NCBI GenBank assembly: GCA_014860805.1
Contig: JACZJB010000243.1
Location: 1 to 44,963 of the forward strand
DNA from: Anaerolineales bacterium
Lineage (GTDB): Bacteria; Chloroflexota; Anaerolineae; Anaerolineales; Villigracilaceae
DNA length: 44,963 bases
Reading direction: 5' to 3'
Made by a program: the position numbers and the translations under genes. Positions 34,269 to 41,549 of the stretch are shown one piece after another. The number at the start of each line of letters is the position of its first letter. Positions within the stretch are counted from its first letter, which is position 1. The notes under the pieces were generated by a model, which was not told the DNA's origin, made no database searches, and worked only from the letters and a program-made list of their open reading frames with translations.

Positions 34269-34820
34269 TTACCACAATTCTCCTTCTCGCCATTCTGCTG
34301 AAAGCGGAGCGTTTAAGTCTAAGATAGGTGTTTGAGACAGTCGATAAATCATAACTTCTTCATCATCGAGACAGGGCATGAGCTTGTCTTCTTTTGTTCT
34401 GATGAATAGTGGTCCACTCCAGCGTTCCCATCCGAGACGTTCATAGTATTCAACACTAAAAGGGGAAAGCGCTGCCAACTCATGATCTTGAACTTCACGA
34501 ATTGTATACTTCATAATTGCTGATGCAAAACCGCGACGGCGATACGGTGCGTCTGTGGCTACTGCTTCTACATAAGCCGTGCGCATCATTGGATTTGTTC
34601 CAGCCTGCAAGTAGCGTGTGACCCACAAAGCATGACAAACTAACAAATCATTGTAGTAGCCCAGAACATGCGTCGCATCAACGAACGTTTCCAAGATGGG
34701 CTGCATGTCTTTTTCATAGGCACGATTGCATAGCGAGACAATATCTTTTCTTATTATCTCAGGAATCAGTTTGCTATGCAGAACCTTGATATTGAATTGT
34801 TCCATTTGATCTGATGACAT
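34269..34820 (-). CDS. AAC(2')-I-like GNAT acetyltransferase (cassette)
   Basis: A 183-residue GNAT protein. The acetyl-CoA loop is in VEAVATDAPYRRRGFASAIMK. The C-terminal half follows the aminoglycoside 2'-N-acetyltransferase pattern: AALSPFSVEYYERLGWERWSGP, then a C-terminal LDLNAPLSAEWREGELW. That tail parallels LDTSAELMCDWRAGDVW, the end of mycobacterial AAC(2')-Ic as I recall it. The family acetylates the 2' amino group of gentamicin-type drugs, and chromosomal members may have other substrates. Activity on aminoglycosides is inference. It is the clearest resistance-type cargo in the array. Confidence 0.8.
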   Translation of the reverse strand: MSSDQMEQFNIKVLHSKLIPEIIRKDIVSLCNRAYEKDMQPILETFVDATHVLGYYNDLLVCHALWVTRYLQAGTNPMMRTAYVEAVATDAPYRRRGFASAIMKYTIREVQDHELAALSPFSVEYYERLGWERWSGPLFIRTKEDKLMPCLDDEEVMIYRLSQTPILDLNAPLSAEWREGELW

Positions 34821-34833
34821 TCATTTCAAATCT

Positions 34834-35119
34834 GCCCAACGGTTTGCGCCACCGTCCCCGTTAGGGGATTACCCATTCTGGGCACAAGACCTGCGCTGTG
34901 TCTCGACAGGCTCGACAACCAGGGCGGGGACGGCGAAGCCGTCCAACCAGAAAAAAGCTGAGGCGTAGAAAACTGCTTGAGATTTGCGCACGCCGTATCA
35001 TCTCCGAAGGGAGCGAAGCGACAGTCCCCAGCAGCCTGTCCTGAGCCTGTCGAAGGATCAGGTGCATATCATCCCCGAAGGGGATATCATCCCAGTTCTA
35101 TCGGGACGCTTTGTTGGGC
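34834..35119 (-). other. integron attC site 5 (longest)
   Basis: 286 bp with cores GCCCAAC (34834-34840) and GTTGGGC (35113-35119). It carries three hairpin inserts: TCTCGACAGGCTCGACAACC, a CCTGAGCCTGTCGAAGGATC module and the ATCCCCGAAGGGGAT module. It belongs to the first VOC cassette; here the two cores of that cassette differ at one base. Confidence 0.88.
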
Positions 35120-35232
35120 GTTTTTTGCGGAAGACTCGATGGCGAAAAAAGACGCTTATGTTTGAACAACGAGATTATGGCATATTACTCAATCTTTGAC
35201 AATCACCAAAAACAAAGAATAAAAGCTAACAA

Positions 35233-35256
35233 AACAGGGCATGTACATGCCCTGTT
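35233..35256 (-). terminator. palindromic terminator of the first VOC cassette
   Basis: A 24-bp perfect palindrome centred on GGCATGTACATGCC lies 40 bp past the VOC stop. On the minus strand it is followed by the T-rich TTTTGTTAGCTTTTATTC. Within the 475-bp gene-free stretch 34821-35295 the rest is attC 5 and an unannotated cassette tail. Confidence 0.7.
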
Positions 35257-35295
35257 GAGGTATTCTTTGAACAATGTTCAGCATTTATAGTTAAA

Positions 35296-35784
35296 TTATT
35301 GTTCGCCTTTATAGGCTTTTTCGAGTTCTCTTAGATTCAGTTTCTCCATACCAAGCATAGCCTCGCTAACCCGATCAGCTTTAGCAGGGTCTGGATCACG
35401 CATCATGATATCCAGACTTTCCGGCATAATCTGCCACGTTAAGCCATATTTATCTTTAAGCCATCCGCAAGACATTATTTCGCCACCTTTGGATAGCGCT
35501 TCCCAAAGCTTATCAATCTCTTCCTGATCTTTGCAGTTTACCGCTATTGAGATAGCCTCACTAAACTTATACATCGGACCACCATTTAGCGCAGTAAAGT
35601 TTTGGCCATTCAATTCAAAGTCTATTGTTGATACAGTTCCGGCTTTTATTCCAGCTGCTTTTGCCACTGACTCTGTGACATACGATGTGTTTACTATTTT
35701 TGCATCTTTAAACAGTGATACATACAAATCTACCGCTTCCTCTGCGTGGCCCTCAAACCAAAGAAAAGTTACTATTTTTCTCAT
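35296..35784 (-). CDS. PhnB-like VOC-fold protein (cassette)
   Basis: A 162-residue vicinal-oxygen-chelate protein of the PhnB/3-dmu-9_3-mt type: KIVTFLWFEGHAEEAVDLYVSLF at the N terminus, FELNGQNFTALNGGP in the middle, CGWLKDKYGLTWQIMP near the end. Such proteins bind or modify small molecules and are often induced under stress; no substrate can be given. AAAGGA precedes the ATG. It has its own promoter with a GAAC-N4-GTTC dyad and its own terminator, so this cassette does not depend on the integron promoter. Confidence 0.9.
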   Translation of the reverse strand: MRKIVTFLWFEGHAEEAVDLYVSLFKDAKIVNTSYVTESVAKAAGIKAGTVSTIDFELNGQNFTALNGGPMYKFSEAISIAVNCKDQEEIDKLWEALSKGGEIMSCGWLKDKYGLTWQIMPESLDIMMRDPDPAKADRVSEAMLGMEKLNLRELEKAYKGEQ

Positions 35785-35852
35785 ATGAATTTTCCTTTCT
35801 TGTTAGTTTAGTAAGAGTATTTTTACTATATCTGCTTTTGAAGAACCACGCC

Positions 35853-35881
35853 AGTGTAGAACCCCTGTTCTAGTTTGTCAA
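35853..35881 (-). promoter_or_regulatory. promoter with GAAC-N4-GTTC operator, first VOC cassette
   Basis: On the minus strand TTGACA (35881-35876), 17 bp, TACACT (35858-35853). The spacer ends with AGAAC-AGGG-GTTC (dyad 35859-35870) touching the -10 box, the same register as at 30.99 and 40.44 kb. Predicted start is about 35846. Confidence 0.8.
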
Positions 35882-35986
35882 GAGGCGTTTACTGAAAATT
35901 ACTTGACGCATTCTATAATCTTAGTCATTGATTCGTGCAAAAAATTGTTGCAGATACAAGGGGAACTGATTGCTTCTGAGCCAAAC

Positions 35987-36161
35987 GCCTAACGGTTTGC
36001 GATATCATTCCCGCAGCGTAGCGAGTGGGACATTGTCCCCGAAGGGGGCGAAGCCGCAGTCCCCAGCGTCAGGCAGTTCGCCCCGCGAACAAAGTGAGAC
36101 GGGGTGCATATCATCCCCGAAGGGGATATCATCCCAGTTCTATCGGGAGGCTTTGTTGGGC
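35987..36161 (-). other. integron attC site 6
   Basis: 175 bp with cores GCCTAAC (35987-35993) and GTTGGGC (36155-36161). It keeps the GTCAGGCAGTTCGCC and ATCCCCGAAGGGGAT modules but lacks the GAAAAATGCT block. It belongs to the four-helix membrane protein cassette. Confidence 0.85.
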
Positions 36162-36186
36162 AGTGCTTTGGGAACAACTACTCAAT

Positions 36187-36933
36187 CTATTGCACTTTCC
36201 CTTTTTCTTTCAATTGCCTTTTAAACAAAATACTTAAAAGGATTCCGTTTATTATCAATATCAACCAATTTATAGATATTACTGCAACTTCAAAACGATC
36301 CTGTCTGTCTAATCCATAATTGATCGAAACCATAATCAGAGAAATAATTGCTAGAACAAAACCTATGACAAATACCCATCGAATTGCATTCTCTAAACGG
36401 TTTTTGTTGGTAAACACGGGGGCTACAAACAAAAAAGAGAGATTCATTATCAAATAGCCTAATTCTTCTAAAGCAATGAATACTCCATGTGGATTGTATT
36501 GTGTTAACAATGGTATACCTTCTGTTTCTCTGTTCATTAAACTAACTGGGATTATGGAATACTGAATAAAATAATCACTTAAAAGCGTTAATGCCGCAAT
36601 GATGGCAAAGGACACACCAATTTGACCAAATATCTTGTTTTGCTGAGAAGCATAAGAATGAATAGAAATCATGAGTATTACATAGGATAAGATCAATATT
36701 GTTGCAGGATACATCCAAAGATAGTCTTTCGGGAATTGTGATATCGTATCTAAATATGGATACTCGATACATCCTTCAAGACAGTTTGCGCCAGATATTG
36801 GCATGGCGGTTATTGCAAAACTGAATGTTACAACGGTCATTATGGTTGTAAAAACTGCTGAATAGAAACCAACCAAAATTGAAGTCGTTGGGGTTGATAC
36901 TGTGTTTGCCGCGAGATTATCTTTGTCCGTCAT
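36187..36933 (-). CDS. multi-pass membrane protein of unknown function (cassette)
   Basis: A 248-residue integral membrane protein with about six hydrophobic segments. The first (TSILVGFYSAVFTTIMTVVTF) follows a polar 20-residue N terminus. GANCLEGCIEYPYLDTISQFPKDY forms a cysteine-containing outer loop. It resembles DUF998-like small membrane proteins only in general layout; I cannot assign a family. I chose the ATG at 36933 (AAAAGAG upstream) over one 12 codons earlier near attC 7. AT content is higher than in the left part of the window. Confidence 0.75.
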   Translation of the reverse strand: MTDKDNLAANTVSTPTTSILVGFYSAVFTTIMTVVTFSFAITAMPISGANCLEGCIEYPYLDTISQFPKDYLWMYPATILILSYVILMISIHSYASQQNKIFGQIGVSFAIIAALTLLSDYFIQYSIIPVSLMNRETEGIPLLTQYNPHGVFIALEELGYLIMNLSFLFVAPVFTNKNRLENAIRWVFVIGFVLAIISLIMVSINYGLDRQDRFEVAVISINWLILIINGILLSILFKRQLKEKGKVQ

Positions 36934-36963
36934 TTTTCTCTTTTCAATAATCCTACACGAACT

Positions 36964-37216
36964 GCCCAACGGTTTGCGCCACCGTCCCCGTTAGGGGATT
37001 ACCCATTCTGGGCACAAGACCTGCGTTGGGGTGGGCGTAGATAAAACTCCAAGAGCAGGATTCTGTTCGGGTGTAGAAAAAGCCCGAAAATGCCGCACGC
37101 CGCGAAGCGGCAGTCCCCAGCGTCAGGCTACTCGCCCCGCGCAGCGAAGTGAGACGGGGTGCATATCATCCCCGAAGGGGATATCATCCCAGTTCTATCG
37201 GGACGCTTTGTTCGAC
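36964..37216 (-). other. integron attC site 7
   Basis: 253 bp with cores GCCCAAC (36964-36970) and GTTCGAC (37210-37216), the latter degenerate. It has the GGGGTGGGCGTAGATAAAAC variant body plus the ATCCCCGAAGGGGAT module. It belongs to the toxin-antitoxin cassette. The two cores of this cassette differ at two bases. Confidence 0.82.
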
Positions 37217-37228
37217 GCGCTTTTTGCT

Positions 37229-37714
37229 TTAAGACTCGCCCGCCAAAACAAGAATACGTTGTTTCACTTCGGCGGAAACCCACATGCCTGCATCACTTAA
37301 TTTTTTGATGAAAGGTTCAATCTTTTCGATTGAACCTTGAGATTTTGCTTCCAGTAAAACTTTCAAAGTTCCCCAAACTTGCAAACCTGCTACCTGTGCG
37401 GTACGGCGTGCAAGCATATCATCAAGCAAAACAATACGGTCTGGATTTTCTAAAGCCAAAGCCATTGCACCAAGTTCACCCGCTCCCAAATCTAATGCAA
37501 GCCATTCAGAAGGCATAGATTTTGGATTGACGATATTCAACCAAGGATAATCTGCTGGGTTTGGAACGTCATAGCCTTTACTCCGCCCAGCCAATAATTC
37601 ATTTTTGACGGATTCGGCTGTCCAAACTTCATCGAATATTTTTGGAAGTAAATTGATTGCGCCAATCTTATAAAGATAAAGCAATGGGGAAGTATTACTG
37701 ATGGCTTTAGGCAT
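37229..37714 (-). CDS. DUF3368 PIN-domain toxin (cassette)
   Basis: A 161-residue PIN-type RNase candidate: AISNTSPLLYLYKIG at the N terminus (SNTSPL replaces the usual D-containing start in DUF3368), VKNELLAG with the second acidic residue, DLGAGELGAMALA and RIVLLDDMLARRTAQ with the later acidic residues. PIN toxins cleave RNA when not held by a partner. It overlaps the UPF0175 gene by 8 bp and is translated after it, the usual order. As one cassette the pair could stabilise the array. Confidence 0.88.
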   Translation of the reverse strand: MPKAISNTSPLLYLYKIGAINLLPKIFDEVWTAESVKNELLAGRSKGYDVPNPADYPWLNIVNPKSMPSEWLALDLGAGELGAMALALENPDRIVLLDDMLARRTAQVAGLQVWGTLKVLLEAKSQGSIEKIEPFIKKLSDAGMWVSAEVKQRILVLAGES

Positions 37715-37958
37715 GGAGGTTTTCTAAATCATCGAGTTCGGCGGCAAAGGGAAAAACCTTGTAGCGATTTAAGTTGAGCAAAAACTCAATTCTGGACATT
37801 CCCGCAAGTTCGGATGCTCGCCCAGACGAAAGCCTACCAATTTCAAACAACTTGACTGCCGCTAAAATGAGAATTTCGCGCCCAAAAGATTCAACGTCCG
37901 TCTTTTCTGCGAGAAGTACCTTTTCTGGGATTTCGATAGTAATTTGTTGGAGAGTCAT
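37707..37958 (-). CDS. UPF0175 antitoxin (cassette)
   Basis: An 83-residue protein of the UPF0175 family. The N terminus ITIEIPEKVL is followed by a helix-turn-helix-like FEIGRLSSGRASELAGMSRIEFL. The family is the regular partner of DUF3368 PIN toxins; it should bind the toxin and its own promoter. AAAAGGAG precedes the ATG. No strong promoter was found in the 78 bp between it and attC 8. Confidence 0.88.
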   Translation of the reverse strand: MTLQQITIEIPEKVLLAEKTDVESFGREILILAAVKLFEIGRLSSGRASELAGMSRIEFLLNLNRYKVFPFAAELDDLENLHA

Positions 37959-38036
37959 TTTTACTCCTTTTATCCACCGCTAATTTTACTCGCTTCAACT
38001 TCGATTTTTATTGCAACTTTAGTTTTGCAAGGAAAC

Positions 38037-38249
38037 GCCCAACGGTTTGCGCCACCGTCCCTGAGCGGAGCGAGTGGGTTACCTGCGCTGGGGCAGGGAC
38101 GGCGAAGCCGTCCAGCCAGAAAAATGACAAGGCGTAGGAAACTGCTTGAGATTGCCGCAGATCGGGCGAGTGAGCTTCCAGCGAACATCGCCCAGAGCAA
38201 GCGCATTGGCGCTTGCCATCCCCAGCGTCAGGTGCACGCTGTGTTAGGC
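38037..38249 (-). other. integron attC site 8
   Basis: 213 bp with cores GCCCAAC (38037-38043) and GTTAGGC (38243-38249). It has the standard GGGACGGCGAAGCCGTCC hairpin and a paired insert (GGGCGAGTGAGC...CATCGCCC, then GCAAGCGCATTGGCGCTTGC). It belongs to the two-gene lipoprotein cassette. Confidence 0.9.
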
Positions 38250-38293
38250 GCATTACTCCACGAAGTGTTTTGTGGTGGGTGGAATATTACAAA

Positions 38294-38912
38294 TCACCAC
38301 CAGGCAAAACGTTTCTTGGCAAGATCATTTAGAAGAGCGAGAACTATCACCACTATCACAATTCCTGCATATCGCAGAAAAACTGCTAATTTTTTGGATA
38401 GAGAATCGTTTGTGATCTTATTTGAAATCGTTGTTATCTCTTCCTGTGTGGTGATATGCAATATTACTGGCGCATCTATGTTTTTATGGGATTCATAAAA
38501 ACCATGTTCTCCCCGAATAGGTACTTTAACTTCACCTTTTAGTGATCCAGACCATTTGGACGGAACTGCTGCATTAGCAGGGATAAAAATTTCAACAGGT
38601 ATGATCAGAACTTGAATTTCATCCTTTAATTGAGTTGCTTTTACATAATTTTTTGTAATAGTAGCAGTTATTTCTTCCCCGCTTACCGAATCATGGAGAG
38701 ATAATTTCAATGAACCACTTAACCAAGACCCCACTAGACTCTCTACGCCTGTATTGACTTCAACAATGATCTTTTCACCTGGAAGTCCATAGGATTCGTT
38801 TTCATAGGTGACATATCCCGAGTCACTAGTGGTATATTCTGTGTTGCTACATGAAATTAGAAAAAAACAAGCAAGTAATGGAGAAAAATAAGAAGATTAG
38901 CTTTTTATGCAT
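38294..38912 (-). pseudogene. frameshifted lipoprotein with C-terminal membrane helix (cassette)
   Basis: The frame from 38294 upward reads a mature lipoprotein: LLACFFLISC (lipobox), then SNTEYTTSDSGYVTYENESYG, a beta-rich domain, and a C-terminal helix (LAVFLRYAGIVIVVIVLALL). It has no start codon in its own frame after a TAA. The ATG at 38912 begins MHKKLIFLFFS in the next frame; removing one base near 38880-38886, a run of five A on the plus strand, joins the two. It is either a real decay mutation or a homopolymer error. No family was recognised. It shares a cassette with the gene upstream. Confidence 0.65.
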
Positions 38913-39004
38913 AAGTTTCTTTCTTAGTTTTGTTTCGTGAAACGCCCAAAAAGAGAATGCTTCCGATGAGAAAGAGTCTGCTTTATTCAACGAAGGCAGA
39001 GCGT

Positions 39005-39520
39005 CTAGCGAAACCAACTAGCAATCAGCCCAAGAAAAATACAGGCCGCTGGAACAACAGCAACTACAGATAAATATAGAAAAATATCCGCACGTTTCAT
39101 TTTTTTATTTAGGTCATGATTCGGCGGGGTAAGGTCGGATGTCAGTTTCGTGTCAAATTCAGGATCGTGAGGAGGAAGATTACCGTATTGGATACCGACA
39201 ATTTCTTTTCCAACAACACAGCATTTAATGGGTATCGTAAACAGGTGTGCATCCCAGTTAGAATCCTTCGGAAATAACTTCTTTAAGTAGTTGTAATCAT
39301 TAGGCAAAAGTAGATTCACCTCATGACCTTCTATTTCCAACGGCAGATATAGTTCGGATTTTGCCCCTTCTCCCTGACGAAAAGTTGGTTTGGGTTTTGC
39401 GGTAAACCAAAGCTCACTTTGCTCCCAAATAGGTTTAAAAACATTGCGTCGCGTTGAGCGATGCAACCCATAGAGCGACAAACCGCACAGGATACTGATT
39501 ATCAGAATGATAATTTCCAT
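39005..39520 (-). CDS. two-helix membrane protein of unknown function (cassette)
   Basis: A 171-residue protein with an N-terminal helix (IIILIISILCGLSLYGL), a central soluble domain of about 110 residues rich in beta-type sequence (SELYLPLEIEGHEVNLLLP), and a C-terminal helix (IFLYLSVVAVVPAACIFLGLIASW). I recognise no family. It precedes the frameshifted lipoprotein by 92 bp with no attC between them. The cassette boundaries (sites 8 and 9) have matching GCCTAAC/GTTAGGC cores, so the two genes travel together and may act together at the membrane. Confidence 0.7.
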   Translation of the reverse strand: MEIIILIISILCGLSLYGLHRSTRRNVFKPIWEQSELWFTAKPKPTFRQGEGAKSELYLPLEIEGHEVNLLLPNDYNYLKKLFPKDSNWDAHLFTIPIKCCVVGKEIVGIQYGNLPPHDPEFDTKLTSDLTPPNHDLNKKMKRADIFLYLSVVAVVPAACIFLGLIASWFR

Positions 39521-39763
39521 CGGGTCTCCTTATTTTCAAAAAGCCAAAATTATGCGAAGTGCCCTGTAGGTAGCGGCGGCTAAGCGGAGTGTAGAATCAC
39601 TGTTGATTGCGAAACATCCCCGAAAAGGAGAGAGGAAAACTCACAGGTATGAGCCTTATCCCACCGATTTGACAAAACTGTACCACCTCATTGAGACTCT
39701 TGTAATTGATAAATGTCCTAATTTACTAACAAAAACGGTGGGCTGATAACCTGGCGTAAATGC
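39521..39763. other. noncoding cassette leader
   Basis: A 243-bp stretch between attC 9 and the two-helix membrane protein gene. CCCACCG (39660-39666) and CGGTGGG (39736-39742) are inverted repeats 69 bp apart, probably chance. A weak minus-strand TTACAA-17-TACAGT pair may be its promoter. No gene is supported. Confidence 0.4.
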
Positions 39764-39967
39764 GCCTAACGGCTTGCGCCACCGTCCCCGAAGGGGATAC
39801 CTGCGCTGGGGCGGGGACGGCGAAGCCGTCCAGCCAGAAAAATGATAAGGCGTAGGAAACTGCCTGAGATGTGCGCAGATCGGGCGAGTGAGCCTCAAGC
39901 GAGCATCGCCCAGAGCAAGCGCATTGGCGCTTGCCGTCCCCAGCGTCAGGTGCACGCTTTGTTAGGC
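39764..39967 (-). other. integron attC site 9
   Basis: 204 bp with cores GCCTAAC (39764-39770) and GTTAGGC (39961-39967), both strict RYYYAAC/GTTRRRY. It closely resembles sites 8 and 12, including the GATCGGGCGAGTGAGCC and GCAAGCGCATTGGCGCTTGC hairpins. It belongs to the second VOC cassette. Confidence 0.92.
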
Positions 39968-39973
39968 GTTTTT

Positions 39974-40384
39974 TCATTTCAGCTTAAGATTAAGCTGCCA
40001 AGATACCCCAAATCGATCCTGCACCCATCCGAATCTTGGGCTGAACCCATAATTATCTAAAGGCATAAAAACTTTCCCATTACTTGAAAGAACTTCAAAT
40101 GCATGATTAAGATCGGCAGTATCTTCGAAATCGACAAATAGTGATATTGCAGGTGTAAATGTAAAATCATGCACAGGCGGGCTATCAATAATTATCAAAT
40201 CATGATCTGCAAATTTCACTTTTGCAATTTTAATTTTTCCCGCCATTTCCCCATCAGAATCCCCATACTTAAGGATTTCCTGAATCTTAAATTCATCGAA
40301 TTCGGATTGATACAGTTCCATGGCTTCGCTAGCTGCACCAAAGAACATTAAATGAGTTGAAACGGAATTGTTAACTTTGCTCAT
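39974..40384 (-). CDS. PhnB-like VOC-fold protein, second copy type (cassette)
   Basis: A 136-residue VOC-fold protein: VSTHLMFFGAASEAMELYQSEF at the N terminus, ISLFVDFEDTADLNHAFEVLSSNG in the middle and GFSPRFGWVQDRFGVSWQLN at the end, matching the PhnB group. It is not a close copy of the VOC protein at 35.3 kb but belongs to the same broad family. The ATG at 40384 has AGGAGA upstream; the longer frame would start inside the untranslated leader. It is driven by a private promoter with a GAAC-N4-ATTC dyad. The stop lies 6 bp from its attC. Confidence 0.9.
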   Translation of the reverse strand: MSKVNNSVSTHLMFFGAASEAMELYQSEFDEFKIQEILKYGDSDGEMAGKIKIAKVKFADHDLIIIDSPPVHDFTFTPAISLFVDFEDTADLNHAFEVLSSNGKVFMPLDNYGFSPRFGWVQDRFGVSWQLNLKLK

Positions 40385-40433
40385 GATTAAAGTCTCCTGT
40401 TTGAATGTGATAACCATTAATGTCAAGAATCAC

Positions 40434-40462
40434 ATAATAGAACGCATATTCTATTTTTTCAA
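40434..40462 (-). promoter_or_regulatory. promoter with GAAC-type operator, second VOC cassette
   Basis: On the minus strand TTGAAA (40462-40457), 17 bp, TATTAT (40439-40434). The spacer ends with AGAAT-ATGC-GTTC (dyad 40440-40451, one base off the GAAC-N4-GTTC pattern) touching the -10 box. Predicted start is about 40427. Confidence 0.78.
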
Positions 40463-40541
40463 GATGGAATAAATTGATTTCTGAACTCACGAAACCTAAA
40501 ATTGAATTTGAAAACAGATACCACAATTTTGCAAGACAAAC

Positions 40542-40690
40542 GCCTAACGGTTTGCGCCATCGTCCCCGATAGGGGATACCTGCGCTGGGGCGGGGACGGC
40601 GAAGCCGTCCAACCAGAAAAATGCTGAGGCGTAGAAAAATGCTTGGGATTTGCGCAGACTCCCCAGCGTCAGGTGCACGCTTTGTTGGGC
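40542..40690 (-). other. integron attC site 10
   Basis: 149 bp with cores GCCTAAC (40542-40548) and GTTGGGC (40684-40690). It is the basic form without the larger inserts: GGGGACGGCGAAGCCGTCC hairpin, GAAAAATGCTGAGGCGTAG block, then CCCCAGCGTCAGGTGCACGC. It belongs to the 222-residue lipoprotein cassette, whose two cores differ at one base. Confidence 0.92.
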
Positions 40691-40701
40691 AGTTTTAATT
40701 T

Positions 40702-41370
40702 TTACTCATCTTTAGTCCCAGGCCAAGATACTCGAGTGCAGCACGTGCCTAGTTTTCCATAATCATCGAAAGAGTAATATGTAATTGAATCCACAATAAG
40801 GGTTGGTGATATGCGATTACCTTCAATAATGCTCTCGCATTCATTGTACCTTCGGTTATCATTTATCGTTACTGACATACCATAGTCAGTCCACATCAAA
40901 CTAAAAGAACATTTACCAGAAATGCTTGGCCATTCGTATTCTACAAAGTCTGGAGAACCAAGTTTGTCAACTGTATTTTTTATGGTTAAGTCGTACTCTG
41001 GATAAATCCAAACTACCCTTAAGATATTGTCAGATAGTAATACGCCTCCACACGTGACAGCGTAATGAGAAGCACATTTAAAGAAAATCTCTATTGCAGG
41101 TATGTCGTTCATCCATAGGGAGGAGTACTCTTTATATGTATTGTGCTCAACAAAGGGAAGGCTATTCAGAGTGGCTGTGACATCATCTTTTGTAGATTTA
41201 TTTATTATCAGTCCGTGCCAACATGGCAAGGTACAAGATTCTCCTTCTAAAAAACTTTTGTCAATATTTTCTTGGGTTGGCGGAGGATATGAAATACAAC
41301 TGGACAAGACGGACAATGACAATGCGAGTGCGAACAATTTTGGAATCAGTTGCCGTCTTGGTGAGTTCAT
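40702..41370 (-). CDS. lipoprotein of unknown function (cassette)
   Basis: A 222-residue exported lipoprotein with signal KLFALALSLSVLSSC (lipobox LSSC). A conserved-looking CTLPCWHGLIINKSTKDDVTATLN segment follows, where a Pro-Cys-Trp-His-Gly start is common in uncharacterised Chloroflexota lipoproteins that share a BamE-like repeat. Several further cysteines (CASHY, TCGG, GKCS, TCCT) may form disulfides outside the cell. No strong ribosome-binding site is visible. Function is unknown. Confidence 0.8.
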   Translation of the reverse strand: MNSPRRQLIPKLFALALSLSVLSSCISYPPPTQENIDKSFLEGESCTLPCWHGLIINKSTKDDVTATLNSLPFVEHNTYKEYSSLWMNDIPAIEIFFKCASHYAVTCGGVLLSDNILRVVWIYPEYDLTIKNTVDKLGSPDFVEYEWPSISGKCSFSLMWTDYGMSVTINDNRRYNECESIIEGNRISPTLIVDSITYYSFDDYGKLGTCCTRVSWPGTKDE

Positions 41371-41404
41371 GGTTACTTTGGATCTCTTTATTTATTGAGG
41401 AACT

Positions 41405-41534
41405 GCCTAACGGTTTGCGTTACCCGCGCTGGGGCGGGCGGCGGAACGCCGTCCGACTGGAGAAATGCTGAGGCGTAGAAAACTGCTTGGAATCGCGCCA
41501 GAATCCCCAGCGTCAGGTGCACGCTTTGTTCGGC
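41405..41534 (-). other. integron attC site 11
   Basis: 130 bp with cores GCCTAAC (41405-41411) and GTTCGGC (41528-41534). It is the GCGTTACCCGC subtype, nearly identical to site 14. It belongs to the DUF5677 cassette. Its unusual right core is exactly matched by GCCGAAC at the other end of that cassette. Confidence 0.9.
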
Positions 41535-41549
41535 GGCGTCGCCGTCGTT

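Noticed and set aside
35270-35282. GAACAATGTTC as a further LexA-like box
   Set aside because: The half-sites are three, not four, bases apart, and the site lies at the 3' end of a cassette, not at a promoter.
38913-39004. A lost attC between the lipoprotein and the two-helix membrane protein genes
   Set aside because: Only a GCCCAAA-like fragment is present, there is no partner core, and the cassette cores at sites 8 and 9 already match each other.
39656-39955. Minus-strand open frame overlapping attC 9
   Set aside because: It consists of attC repeat and leader sequence with no family similarity or start signal.
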